Origin: Todiramphus chloris collaris
Taxonomy: Eukaryota > Chordata > Aves > Coraciiformes > Alcedinidae
Length of the DNA: 64,000 nt
Assembly (NCBI GenBank): GCA_025345505.1
Contig: JANVCC010000020.1
Span: 53,585,118-53,649,117, forward strand
Reading direction: 5' to 3'
Shown here: one piece after another, positions 13,690 to 25,690 of the stretch
Layout: each line of letters begins with the position of its first letter
Numbering within the stretch: position 1 is the first letter of the stretch
Notes under the pieces: generated by a model
What the model was told of the DNA's origin: nothing
Databases searched by the model: none
Seen by the model: the letters and a program-made list of their open reading frames with translations, nothing else
Program-made: the position numbers and the translations under genes

Positions 13690-16600
13690 ATTTTGCTTAG
13701 TGAGGGGTGAATGATTGTGTGTGCAGCATACCTCTGCCTCTGGTGCCAAGCAAGTCATACTGGAAAAGAGCTCCATAAAAGAGGGCCTTATTGTGAGCCT
13801 GAAATTGATTCCCAAACTGAAAATTGCAATGACCAGCATCAAAACTCTCAATTTTTCTCCTTTTTCCCCACTGGATGGTCAATGGTAAGACCAAAGGCTT
13901 GTTTGAGACCTGAAACTGGTAAAAATATGTAGTAGCCATTCTGTGCAGCAGGGCTGCTTATGCTGTTGTGGTATCTAATTCCAACCCAGACAATGTTCTT
14001 CTTGGTAATGGAGAGGAGCTGAAAAGCAGTGATTTAGGGCTAGTGGGAGGGACAGATGCAGGAGAGTAGCAGTTCTGGCTCTAGCACTGTACAGCCTGTT
14101 GTGTAAGATTAATGACTGTGGACTACTCTCTATTTTTCTCTCACTACAACTGTGAGCAATTGCCTCCAAAATCAGCCTGCTGCTGGTCAGCCAGCAAATA
14201 GATAATAAGATCCCTGTGTGTTAAATATGCACAGCTGCATGTCTGACATTGCTGATCCATCTGCACTCCCTGATACCACGTGCCAGCTGCCTTGCTCAGG
14301 GTGAACGAGGAAGGGATCCATTAAAGAAAGTCCACAGCATAATCTTGGTACTCTCCCCCTTGCCGTCACTGTGCTTTGTTGCTTTGGGTTCCTGGAGTCT
14401 CACTTCTCCCCATCCTTCTTTTGTCTACAGAGGTTTGAAAGCACCAGACACTTTTACTTTACGATTTTAAAAGTGAGCTGATTGCCAGGTGGGTTTTCCC
14501 TGAGCTCCTGCAGTGCTAATTTTCACCTCCCCAAGGTGATGATTCAGAGGAGCTTGGCCAGTCAAGTGAGTCATGGTGCTTTCCTATATCCATCTTTTTA
14601 TTGTCTGACACTTGCATTCAGAAAGAAAGCTGAACAGCCTTCTCCTTGACTTCTTTCTGTCTGTATCTCCTGCTCTCCATCCTCTGCCTCTCCGAGGAGC
14701 TTTGTTTCTGGCACTCTCTTCGGCAGCTGGGTGAGAAGTGAACTAGCGTAGTCCTGATAGTGTGCCAATGACTTCACTGGCCTTAGGGGTCTGATAGAAG
14801 CTCAGTGAAGAAAAGGGCATTGGCTCTATCCAAGATTTTCAAAACCAGAAACCTTCTGCATTGCTCTTAGGTCTGTGTTCAGGCACTGAAATCAGCATGG
14901 GCTGTTTTTTTCTCTATTCTTTTTTGAAAATCAATCCCCCTTGATGCTGATGACAAGGTAGAGATAAGTTGTGCCTTACTATGGCTCTATTACCTTCCTC
15001 TTACTCCCCAGGGCTACAAATCTTGGTCATCAAGAGAGGAAGAGAGCAAAGTGGGTCAGGAGAATGCCAAAATCTGTATGGAAGCCACTGGCTGCACTGA
15101 GAAGTATTTTGTGGTGCTTATGGCCCAGATGCTACTCTGCAGTTGTTATTTCTGTGTGAACTAGCCCACATCTGGCCATGCTGGATGGCAAGGAGAACAC
15201 TTGCATGTCTACGTCCAGAAGTCCATGTAGAAGACAGGTTCCCAACAAAGTGCCCTTCAGGATCCTTGCTGGAGGAGGGAGCGGGGCATGGAATAAAACA
15301 CATTATCTGTCTACAGGGACTCTTATTTGGCCTTATCCTTAAACTTTTACTTGCAGCTGAAGCTGTGTGCCATGCTTGTAAATGAGGAATGTCATCACTG
15401 TTCTACTGACAGATGTATAAAACCCTTAAACTGTGATTTTATTATGTAAACTTCCTTGCCACGGGCATCCTGTCAGTGCTCTAGTGGGAGGGCTTTCCTT
15501 CCCAGGTGTAACTGTGCAAACATTATGGTTATAGCACAAAGTCCAACTTGGTTAGATTCTGTCACATAAATACACATCGAGTTAAATCAAACACAGCTTG
15601 TGTCCTGTTGGAAAAGCCCATTCATAAGCAGTTGTTTGAGATCCATAAGATAACCCAGTGTGTTAAAATAGCCAGTTCTTCTAAAGTGTTGTTCCCAGGA
15701 AAATATGCAAGTGAAGATCAGTAAATAAGCTAAATATAGTAGTTGACTGATGCCCTTGGAATTTTTATGCCTGGATTTTCAGCACTCTGCTTTTTTTTTT
15801 TTCTTTTAACTTCTTTGTTTTTGTGGTGAGAAACAGTTCTAGAAGTGAAGGAATACCCAGAATCTGGGAGGGAGAGAGCCCTTCCAAACCAGCATGTTAC
15901 AGACAGTAACTGTCTGGGAAAAAAGGAAGTGATAATACTTAGGAACATAATGACATTTTGTATAGAAAATAATGGAATTGGCAAAAGTATACTACAAGTG
16001 CACATGCTTTGGTTTATTGCTAAGTGAATGTGGCAATGAATCCCCTCCTCCCAGTCACTTCTATGTTTTAAAGTTCAAAAGTATTAGCAATATCTAAAAC
16101 CCCAACTGGTAGAGAAAAGTTTAGCAGAAAAAACTAAAATATAAACAATTGCTGGGGAAATTAAGGTTCTCACAGTCTTTTGGAGAATTGGGTTTTCTAT
16201 GACTACATACAGAATATTGCCCAAAAATACAAAAGACCAAACACAATAACTGATTTGTGCTAGAAATATTCTGGAATCTGTGGTGAGCAAGACATTTGTG
16301 TTCCCCTTATAATGAAGATAGCCAAATAATGCATCAAATACACTCGCAAGGTTATATCATCATTCTTAACATTTGTTTTCATGATTTTCAGTTTATTTTG
16401 TTAATTAAATGTACTGGGCCTGTTCCTAATCTCAGCCAGATTTTAAATGGGCATGAGTATATCAGCTCCTGATTATCATCTCTAAGTGAGACTAGAGCCA
16501 AGGCAGTACCTAGAAGTAAGTTTGAAACAAACTTGGGCATCCATGTGATTTTCTTTTTTTTTTTTCTTTGCCTTTTTAAAGACCCTTTGGAAAAGTAGCA

Positions 16601-18270
16601 CTCTCTTTCTGAGCTAAACAAGACCCAGGATGCAAACTGATTTGTCATATGGCAGAGAACTCGATGAAAGAGTAGGTGTCTCAAATCCTCATATTTAGGC
16701 ATCAGTATCCCAAATAAATTACATTTGACACTCACATACAGGCAGACTAATCCCATTTCACCTTTTTTGCAGTTATAAGGTGTGTCCAAATCCCTGGTAC
16801 TTCTATAAAGGGGATCTCAACTAGAATAAATCACTGTCACACTAAGTTGTGACTCCTCATTGATTGTAAAGGCAGTTTAAGATGATTTAGGTTTCCAAAG
16901 TGGGTGCCGTGGTTAACTGCCCATGTTAGATGGACCTGTGGCCTTTTCTGAGACATTTTGAACTCCTGGTCTGCCTAGTTCCCACCATGTCTTCACAGTG
17001 CCTAGCAACTTGAATCAGATCTAAGAGCCTACCTTAGATAGGAATGTTTGTCCTCTGCTCGCACATGACAGTGGGAGGTGCAGTTTAGAGCAAACCCCAT
17101 GATTATTATGATTTTATGTATCAAGTTTTGTCATCTATCTATATACACAAGGTACTGAAGAGTGTGTACATAAATTAGGTTGTTGAGTGCAAATGGGCCT
17201 AAGCAGATATCTAGCAGGTTATCTGACAGGCATAACTCATGGCTGATTTATGCCTGCAGTCATTATAGTGGAATGTACAGTTGTTTGGAGGCCAGAAAAG
17301 TCAGTGTTTCTTTTTGACTTAAGTCAAATTTAGGCTAAGCTCCCTGTAAACAGTGTGTTTCTTTTTCATTCCCCATCAAGAACACTTGACTTCCTTCTCT
17401 TTTACCAGAATTTCCGTTAATATAAAAAGAGTATAAAGTATCTCAGCCTTCAGTGCTAAGGAAAGTGGAAGTACTGGAAACAAGAAAATACCTTTCAGAG
17501 TTATGAAATCATAAAATGTTTGCAAAAAGACAGAGAACATATGAAAGTAGTCTGGTCTGGGGTTTTTGTTAAAATAAAAAACAACCCTGAGTCTCAGCCA
17601 AGATTCAGTCAAGCATTTACAGGGTGAACAAGGCAACTTGCAAAAGCAAAAGTGCAATTACCTGCCAGGAATTCTTGCTTTTCTGTGGTACTAAGTGGTT
17701 CTCCTAAGACGTTCAAATTTGTTCTGAAATCCAACCAGTAAATGTAGCTTCATCCCTTGCAAACCCAGAAGCCAGATCACAATCCAGATTTCACTGAAGT
17801 CTCCCCTTTTGGCAGATCTGCTCTTCTTTTTTGGTCCCATTACTATCTGAAATCAAGGACCAGGCTGTGTTCTTGCTTTAGTCTATGTAGATGTAAAGTA
17901 ATATCTTTTGACACAGCGAAATAGTGCTGGGATAAATTAAATTTGAATCTGGCCTTAGAAGTAGCGCATTCTGGAAAGCCTTGAGAAAGGTTAAATCTAC
18001 ATGTTGATTTGCCAATACACCACAGGAAAAAGCTGTTACTCTCAATATATGTCTATATGGCCTGAAATTCTCATCAGAGTTCTTGTCCAGTTTTATAGAC
18101 TTGTGAAGGCAGATCATAAAAGTTTTGAATTTGTGGGACACCTCAGAGGTAGCTGGATACATATCTGAAGCATATTTTAAGAGGTGTGTCCCATCAATGG
18201 TAATGACAAAATCAGCTTTGCATATCTTGGTACATGAAGGAAAATATGCATCCCCATAAAAACCACTTTA
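13690..18270. other. Non-coding DNA with poly-T tracts, no gene seen
   Basis: T12 runs occur at 15791-15802 and 16554-16565. Open frames of 60-133 codons (for example minus 16388-16789, 17376-17657 and 17878-18162) lack family motifs. A phrase at 14772-14795 (TGACTTCACTGGCC) may be a relic of the palindromic elements described further downstream, but it is too short to call. Confidence 0.55.
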
Positions 18271-18273
18271 GCC

Positions 18274-18386
18274 TTTTTTTTTTTCACCTTCATGTTTATG
18301 CATTTATAAAAATCTTTCACACACACTAAAGTCATTCCTCCTGTATGTTTACAGGAGGAACACAAAAAAAAAAAAAAAGAAAAAAA
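18274..18386. repeat. T11 tract and (A)15G(A)7 tract about 80 bp apart
   Basis: T11 lies at 18274-18284, and a run of 15 A, one G, then 7 A lies at 18364-18386. The two could pair as a long T/A stem with an 80-base loop. No retrogene body precedes the A-run, so a poly-A tail origin is not supported. Confidence 0.7.
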
Positions 18387-19300
18387 GGCAGCCACTAAAA
18401 CTAGCAAGTTGATGAAAGTAGTGTAAATCCCGCCTGCTGTCTGCTTTTGGGAGAAACTACTTTTGAGTCTTCTCTAATGAATGATGACATTTTGCATTCA
18501 AGGAACAAATGTGACTTTTCCTACTGGCCAACACTCTCCTCTGCTTTCTCTTTTTTCTCTTCAGTTACACATAACAGAAGCTTGCTAAGGAGGAAAACAG
18601 GCTTAAATGAATTGCAAAGCTCTAGATCTTTTCTTAAAAATGTTGTACCTGCAAAACATTGTGGTCATGAATTAAAAGGTGAAATAATGTATGGAGATGA
18701 ATGGTGGAGTCAGTTCCCTCTGTGCAATGAGGGAAAAACTAGGAATAACAGCAACTTTTTTATTGTTCCAGGTTGTTCCCGGTAATCATCTGAAATAAAT
18801 ATCTGCAGGTGGAGTGGTTTGCATGAAGTGGAGGAGATCTTTCTGAGTCAGCATGTGGGACAGGGCTTGGGGTGAGGTTTTCAACCTGTCTGAGACTTCT
18901 TGCAGGACTGATCACCACAGAATTTCAGTATCTTCTCTCCACTTCTCTCCCATGTGAGGTGTCTCTCTGACTTTGGTGACAGAGCCATCTGTGCAGGGCT
19001 TCGAGAAGTGTTCTCTGCTTGATTTGCTGAGTCAGGGTAGAGAGTAGAAGTGATGTCCTCCTGCCATTCCCTCCTTCCATCCTGCTTTCCACCAGGGATC
19101 GGTGCAGGCTGAAAGCAGTGTCTTCACTGATGGGAAATGCTTTTGTGTATTTTGTTTTAATGGGAGACAGAGGCCCTGGGACTCCACACCTTCTCTAAAA
19201 TGACAAAGTTCTCACTGCTTCTGAAGTGGGAATGCAAAAATAAAAAGTGACATATTTTAATTATGAAGTAGGGTGGGAGTGGAAAGGAAGGGAGGAATAA
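18387..19300. other. Non-coding DNA, no gene seen
   Basis: A 112-codon plus-strand frame (18447-18785) has no known domain and no clear flanking splice pair. No repeat family is recognised. From 18830 to 19100 the base composition is slightly richer in G+C. Confidence 0.5.
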
Positions 19301-20200
19301 AAAGCAATCTAACAAAGCCAAGATTTAGGGTGACATCACTTTCTATATAATTGCTATGCCAGCAGACACTCAGTAAACATATCAGCATTGTTAAAATGAT
19401 TTATGACCCCCATAGTTGAATATAAAATATTATCAAAAGATGTGTCATCATTGATCTTTCCTGGGGCTAGCAGCTGAAGGATGGAAGAGGGAGATGATTT
19501 TAACAAACAATCCTTGACTGAAATCCAAAGGAAACAATGTGCAGGGACAGACAGCTGACAAATTCAGTATGGGGCCATTAAGACATGTGATGAATTTGCT
19601 GGGAAAGTATATATTTGTGGAAGAGGTGAGCTCCTATCTACCATAAATTTGTCAGCTGTGACACAGCGTTCTCAGGCCTGGCATGAATAATGCCTAGCTA
19701 TTTACAGGCTTTGTCTGGCAAAAGCTCTATCAGTCACTCCAGGGTTATTTACAAAGAAAAGTGTCTATCAGTTACAAGGACATGACTTTGCTACTAAAAG
19801 ATAACAAAAGAGGAAGTCAGCCAGTGGCCTCTCAGTGCAAGATGCATCTTCTCTAGAGAAGCTCTGGGCTGGAATGAATCAGATGGACTGCAGCAGGACC
19901 TCCTGGCAGAGTGCCTGGCATAGGCTGCAACAGTACATTTATCCACGCTGATTAGATTAGAATTATTAATAGGGGTCTATGGAGTGGAGCAAAGGGTCAT
20001 TTAGAGTTTAATTCTGTTCTCAGATAACTTCATTTCAGCTGATGGGATTGTTATTGTAGGGGTTTTATATGTTTATAGGAAACAATATACTCAATAATGA
20101 AGTCATGCATCCTTCTGCAAGATTAGGAGAGCTATTGTGTAGCTGGAGTGAAGTCTTCACAATTGTGTTAAGTAATAGTGATTTGACTTTGTCTCCTCAT
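19301..20200. promoter_or_regulatory. Candidate conserved non-coding DNA block
   Basis: This stretch is unique-looking, free of repeats and of long homopolymers. It carries scattered developmental-type strings: AAATGATTTATGA near 19396, a GATTAGATTAGAATTATTAATAGG run near 19951, and CAATAATGAAGTCATGCAT near 20092. It resembles conserved non-coding DNA in gene deserts. Conservation has not been tested, so this is inference from texture alone. Confidence 0.2.
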
Positions 20201-22739
20201 AAAATGCATTTAAGAAGTGACTAAAAGCTGCTGAGAAAGTGTTCCCACAATAGAAATATATGGCAAAACAAGCAAGAAATGAAAGCTGCCGTGGATTGAG
20301 TAAACAGAATTGCTGATGCGATGCTTTTACTTAAGAAAGACAACGACTTGGCCTGGAGTTTCAGCTTCCTGCTTTGTTAATATAAATGTGTATTGGCTTA
20401 GTATTGAGTATACCAGGGTCTTTTTCTCTTGTCCTCAGTCCAGATAAAAGTGGAAGGCTGTGGCATTTATGGCATGTTTACATTTGTCAGTCTTTTGTTT
20501 TAAGTTTCAGACCATGAAGTTTGAGATTACGTTCAGTTTTTTTCAAAGTGGGCACCCAAAGTTAGACGTTGAAATCTGCATTTAAGATGATAGACTGAAA
20601 GGGCCTGATATGAAAAGACAATTGGTAGGACTGGTGGAAATTTGCAGAGTGTTCATGAGAGGTACCAATTAAGCTATTTTCTGAATGAAATCTAGGAGTC
20701 AATCTCATATCATGCCAAAAACATTGACCCGTGTTCTTTCCTGAATTGCTGTTGTCCGGATTTCACACAGTGTGTCATGCTGTTCCTAAGAAAAATCACA
20801 GTTATGTCACTAGGTACATTATCTACATAGGCTTAGAGTGTGATGATAAAATTTTTCTGAGAAGTTTAATTTTGCCTGTTTTTCAGTGTCAGGGAGCCAG
20901 CTTCTTACATGGTGTATATTGGACTCTTTCCATTCAGTTCACTGGAACTGTAGTAACATACACCATTTGAAATCAAATTAAGCAGTAAGCATGGAATGTG
21001 AAAAAGCAGCATATTAATGCTTCAGGATAGGATCTGAACTGCAAGTGAAGGAATTCTCTTGTTATGTTGTGTCCGCAAAGATGCAACCACAGAATAAATA
21101 ACAAATCCTGACAATGGAAAACATTTCCTTATCCCTCTAAAGGTAGTATTCTCTGTTTAAAAGAATGGTTCTTAGTTTTTCACGCAGAATGGTGCAGCTA
21201 GAAGTTCATTAAGCAAGATGGTTAACATGATGGTAATTAATGAGGATAAAGACAACTCCAGCATTTCCAAAATAGCCATGAGCTTGTGCAGTAAAGGACT
21301 TTTAATACACAGGTGTTCATCTCGTGGGCTTTGCAAGTGTGTGTGACAACCCCATTGACATGATAAACTCTAAGTGCTCCAGAGGAACTATTATGGTCAA
21401 TTGTGTCAATAACACGTTGGCTCTGAGTGATTTACTGTGCGTGTTATATAAAATAGCTTAAAGGAGTTGTGATGGCCTGTTGATCAAACCGATATGGAAG
21501 GAACCCCAGGAAATCAGCTAGACCTGTTGCTCTAAAGTCAGTCTAGATAGGACAGGTTGTGTTACCAACATGGTTAAAATGGCTTTCTGTGACTTGAAGC
21601 AATACATTTTCATATTTTAAAGTAGACATGAAATATATTTGGGGATTGCTTCAATATTTTTGTGCATTTTCTTTTCAAGTTTATGGTGTCACTGAGAAAA
21701 CAAAAGTTAAAAGGCATGTAGTACATAACCTGCCAGCCTAGAAAAGGGGCAGGAAAATAAGCAGATACACCCAGCACTGTGCTTGTCCTTTTGTCCTTGA
21801 TCCACGAAAGAATGAGCTAGTTCGGGAAAGAAAGATGCACTTATTAAAGACTAACTGTACTTGAAAGGAATCTTGGTCATAGGTCTGGTGTTCATTTTCA
21901 CTGGGAGATGAGTGCTCTCAGTTTGAGAAATTGTGTTGTGAGGACTTGTGACATCCACTCACTCTGGGAGTAAGGAGGCTGGAGATTTGGTTTGGCTCTG
22001 TCCTGAGTCTGCTGGGAGTGTTTTGGCAATTCTGGTATCCATTTGAATTTCAACCACTCTATGTGTCCAAGGATTTATGCCTTTTCCTGGCTGCATGTCC
22101 CATGACTTCAGGAATTTGCGAGCCTCCATGAAGATTATTTTAATGAAAATCTCTTTCAGAATTCAGTTTCCACTATATGGGACCTATCTGCAGCCCTGTT
22201 GATTCCCATTGAGTCCAACAGGATTCAGAGGGAATGGTATGTTGAAGAGACAACATTAACGAACAATCCAAAGCCCATAAAGACAAACAACAATCTTCCT
22301 TCAATGAACATTACATCACATTTTCAGTGAGGTGTAATCCTGAATATTGTTTTGGTAGGAAAATCTTCCTCTGCTGGCCTGGAAACTTTACATATGCCTC
22401 ATTTTATTGGACTTACATCCAGCCAGCTGTTCCTTTGAGTTTCTTATTTCCTTCTGAGGACCTCATTGGCTGTGTTTCATTAGTTTTTACCTAAGTGTTT
22501 ATATTTATGAAGGTGATGGTAAAACAGCAACAGGCTCTCTTGAGGTGGAATTTCAGGGCACTTCATCTTCTTTGGAAACTTCACTGCCAGCCAGCATATC
22601 TCAAGGCAATTGTGTGCAGCCTGGCGTCTTCATTCCCGAAAATAACTGCACAGGGCAAACAATTTTGCCTGAGAAGCAGGAGATCTTGAAGCCTAGTGCT
22701 ATGTCCAGGAGTGCTGTGTGGAAGCTTGAAAGCACCTCA
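20201..22739. other. Non-coding DNA, no gene seen
   Basis: There is no recognisable gene. A phrase at 22201-22230 (GATTCCCATTGAGTCCAAC) is reminiscent of the TTGACTTCAATGG core of old inverted-repeat elements, but it is too short to annotate. Small open frames (20731-20970, 22495-22689) are unremarkable. Confidence 0.55.
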
Positions 22740-22990
22740 TAGACACTTTGAGAGAGAGCAGCAGGGGAGAAGTGATCATGGGCACCAGGTTTGCCTCTAA
22801 CCCATGCCAGCGGTGGCCACAGGAGCTCATGGACCTGTTCATGCAGCTCAGCTGGCAGGAGAGGGAGACTGAGGATGGCACTGGGTGGTGTGGGTGGCAG
22901 GTCTGCCTGAACAGCCCTCCCACCCTGGGATGGGAGGCCTGGGCCTGGCTGTCTTGCTGGCAGCTCACATGGCAAGATCGCATTTTGAAA
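22740..22990. other. G+C-rich patch in A+T-rich surroundings
   Basis: About 250 bp is visibly richer in G+C than its neighbours, yet almost free of CpG, so it is not a CpG island. Being poor in A+T it is open in several frames at once (minus 22601-22975 and 22699-23154, plus 22748-23026 and 22885-23106). That overlap is what chance openness looks like. No domain is recognisable in any frame. It could be an unrecognised repeat fragment or an old exon of a non-coding transcript. Confidence 0.45.
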
Positions 22991-23689
22991 CCTGCTCTGT
23001 GTTGCGGTTTTTGGGGGTTTTTTTGACTAAATATAATTTGACTGTAAAAAAGCAAACCCTTAAAAGCTCCGAAGTGGCCAGAAGGATTCATTCCTCTGAC
23101 AAGTAACTTTAAAAACATGTCTTCAATTGAGTCCATGTGTCTGCTTTCAGACAATTTCTACTGAAAATGCCTTCGCAAGTAGAGGCATTGCTGTAAATAG
23201 TTGAATTTCAAACACTACAACTCCTAGTCATTTTAAATATAGTCCTGGATTTGAAATTACAAACATAAAACCAGTTGCCCTGCTACAGAAAAAGGAACTG
23301 TAAGGCCATCAGCAAAATCCAAACGAGGAAATGCTGGCAACGTAAGGCAAAGTAAACAGAGAGAAATAAATCAAACTGAAAGACATATTTTATTGTGGGC
23401 TGAACAATACAGGGCCTGACGTTTCCACAGGCAAGGCACAAATATTCTTTTACTATCAAAAACAAAAGCTTTTAAAGCTTCAAAAGGAGCTGCAGGCAAA
23501 GGAACAAATAATAAATGACAGGCAGAGCTGGTCTGACAGGGCTTTGTGAGTTGCATTAGGGACATCTTAGAAGACTCACAGATGTCAGCCTGCCCTCCAA
23601 GCATCACTGCTGACCATGTCATCCCCAGCTGCTAACACTTGCAGCATTTTTGGGCAGGTGTGCTAAAACAGCTTAAGTTCTAGAACTAC
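22991..23689. other. Unique-looking non-coding DNA, no gene seen
   Basis: It has a G/T-rich edge at 22993-23015 (TTGCGGTTTTTGGGGG), then A+T-rich unique DNA. The part from 23270 to 23640 is repeat-free and could be conserved non-coding DNA. There are no strong motif clusters and no coding frame that looks real. Confidence 0.5.
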
Positions 23690-24006
23690 CAAAAAGGAGG
23701 TTGTAGCATGGTGAGGATCAGTCTGTTCTCACCTGCAAGCAGTAAGGCAGGAGGAAACAGCCACAAGTTGTGCCAGGGAAGGTTTAAGTTGTATATTATG
23801 AAAAATATCTTCCCCAAAGAGGGTTGACAAGCCCTGGCCCAGGCTGCCCAGGGAAGTTGTGGAGTCACTGTCCCTGAATGGATCGAAAAACCCTGTATAT
23901 GTAGTGCTGAGGGACATGGTTCAGTGGTGATCTGGTCATGCTGGGTTAATGGGTGGGCTTGATAATCTTGAAGGTCTCTTCCAACCAGAACAATTCCGTC
24001 ATTGTA
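23690..24006 (+). mobile_element. CR1 LINE, 3' end fragment (avian), plus orientation
   Basis: This is a 5'-truncated copy of the avian non-LTR retrotransposon CR1. Recognisable landmarks in order are AAGGAGGTTGTAGCATGGTGAGG, the GAGGAAACAGCCACAAGTTG block, CAGGCTGCCCAGGGAAG, TGAGGGACATGGTTCAGTGG, and GATAATCTTGAAGGTCTCTTCC before the decayed ATTCTATG-type tail at 23988-24006. There is no reverse-transcriptase frame, only the 3' untranslated/terminal part. Divergence is intermediate: every landmark is readable but has several changes. The 127-codon minus-strand frame 23686-24069 is antisense to it and is not a gene. Confidence 0.9.
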
Positions 24007-24756
24007 AGTTACCTGAGCTGCTGCAAGGGTCGGTGTGAACACTGACAGTCTATCTCCATTGCAAGGCAAAATGTATCATCTTGTATTTCTTTTGCTGAAG
24101 GTGCTAAAATCCAGTTTCTGATAAAGATTTAAGCTAACATTTTGAGCTTCCAGCGGGGACTGCTGGCAGGGACAGCTCATCTGAGAGGAGGTACTCCCTT
24201 GAGCTCTTCTGGCTTTGTTGCAGTTAATAGTGAGCTTGTACCAAGACTGTCACTGTGAATGCTAATTCTGCAGCCCCTGTACAAGTAAGCATGTGACTGA
24301 ACCCAGCAGATAATGTTGGATTTTGCTTTGTAGCTTGATTTTACTTTATCATTGAGTTTGTGAATTGCTCTGAAACCTTGCGCATGGATCAAATATCCTT
24401 TCACTGCTATAGAGCCTTGTTTTTCACAACCAAAGGCAAGCAACTTTTCAGAAATGGGAAAAAGATCCTCTTCTGTGTGGTGGAGAAGCAGAGAGGACAT
24501 TATAGTGTGTTCTGTTCACATCTAATCAACTTTGGCACTTTGTCATCCTTTTGAAACACGCTTTAGAGTGCTTCATGACGGTACTCAAGTCTTACCAGTT
24601 CCCTTTGCACCCCAGTTTGCAAAGCAACTGTGTGCTGGCAGCTGGGAAGGTGTCTGCAGCCAGCAGAGGCCTGTGACTGCCTTTCCTGTGCCTCATCTCC
24701 ATAGGGCTCATCCGCAGGCTGCTGCGGGTTATATTTGGCCCACACAGGAAGATAAG
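24007..24756. other. Non-coding DNA between two CR1 copies
   Basis: No gene or named repeat. The overlapping opposite-strand frames at 24177-24500 and 24360-24762 carry no domain, and I regard them as chance. Confidence 0.55.
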
Positions 24757-24980
24757 AATTAAGACTGAAAGGAACTTCCTAAGTCATCAAGTCCTGTCCC
24801 CTGCTGTTGAAGGCAACCACATCATATGATGTCTTTCAAACACGTATCTAGTTCCATCTTGAAACCATTTAGGTTTCTTGCCCTCACTACTCCTACTGCG
24901 AGGCTGTCTTTCTTCTCGTGGTTATAAACCTTCTTCTAATTTCCAGCCTAAATATGTCCAGGGCAGTTTAAGCTGTGTTT
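24757..24980 (-). mobile_element. Old CR1 LINE, 3' fragment, minus orientation
   Basis: Read on the plus strand, the order is that of a reverse-oriented CR1: GGAACTTCCTAAGTCATCAAG, TCCTGTCCCCTGC, then about 70 bp of decayed middle, the CTTCTTCTAATTTCCAGCCTAAA block and GCAGTTTAAG. The match is clearly weaker than at 23690 or 50195, so this copy is older and may belong to an ancient archosaur/sauropsid CR1 subfamily. Its 3' end is at the low-coordinate side. It contains no coding region. Confidence 0.75.
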
Positions 24981-25080
24981 AATAGATACTGAGAAAATAA
25001 ATTAGTCACCAACTTGCTTTTATTTATGTGCATCAAGCTTTGATACACATGTATAAGGACCCTCTGCTGCCGTATGTATT
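24981..25080. other. Short A+T-rich spacer, nothing identifiable
   Basis: A plain spacer between the old CR1 and the purine-rich segment. No feature seen. Confidence 0.5.
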
Positions 25081-25690
25081 TTGTGCTCATGGGAAGATGT
25101 CTGGGTGAAGGGGAAGGGGGCCATCCTTGCCCAGCGCCTGCTGTGTGCCCCAGTTCAGGGAGGAGAGGGTGACCTGGACAGTCAAGGGGAAGTAGGGGGT
25201 AAAACAGAGCAAGGGGAGAAGGAAAATGAGGATTGGGAAAGGAGAAGACAGCTGAGCCAGGGCAAGGGTCAGGATTAAGGTGTTAGAGGCGATGAGGCCC
25301 GATAATGAGCAACGGAGAAATGTTGAAACAGATTGTGGGAGGAAAGGAATTTCTAAGAAAAATAGTGATGCAGGTAAAACATAAGCAAACAAAAAAAAAA
25401 ATAGGCAACAGGCAGGCAGATGAGAAGGAAGGTGAGTTTAAAAGGGGAGGATTTGCAAAAAGTTTAGAGCAGAGAAAAAAAGAAATGATTTCAGAGATGA
25501 AAACAAAAACTGTTTCAAGTGTGGGGATGTCCCACATGTTGTTGGGGCAGGCTCAAGTTCTGCTACTCAGGCTGGATGGAGCTAAATTATTTTCCCAGCT
25601 GCAGGTCCTAAGAAAGAGAAGTGCAGGCTTAATCTTAAAGAAAAAGAAAAAAAAAAAATCTGTCATGAGTCAAAACTGTGTTTTCTGAGA
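25081..25690 (+). other. Purine-biased segment with good splice-donor strings
   Basis: About 600 bp in which the plus strand is mostly A and G, in sharp contrast to the neighbours. It includes A-runs at 25391-25401 and 25646-25658. GAAG|GTGAGT with GT at 25432 is a near-perfect 5' splice donor. The purine bias keeps a 127-codon Lys/Gln/Glu-rich frame open (25305-25688). No protein family is recognised, and the opposite strand is also open in long pieces (25087-25392, 25283-25537). It could be a non-coding exon, a triplex-prone purine tract or an unrecognised repeat. Confidence 0.4.

Noticed and set aside
14772-14795. TGACTTCACTGGCC phrase as a palindromic-element core
   Set aside because: One short phrase with no inverted ends nearby. 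Similar isolated phrases near 22203, 29470, 38005 and 53077 were left unannotated for the same reason.
16388-16789. 133-codon minus-strand frame
   Set aside because: Contains a poly-lysine from a T-run and no domain.
18364-18386. A-run as a retrogene poly-A tail
   Set aside because: No gene-like body, no target duplication, and an imperfect A-run.
22699-23154. Longest minus-strand open frame (151 codons)
   Set aside because: Lies over the G+C-rich patch where several frames on both strands are open together. No family motif.
23686-24069. 127-codon minus-strand frame
   Set aside because: Antisense to a CR1 3' fragment.
25305-25688. 127-codon Lys/Gln/Glu-rich plus-strand frame
   Set aside because: Openness follows from purine bias; the end is a poly-lysine from an A-run. 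No family recognised.
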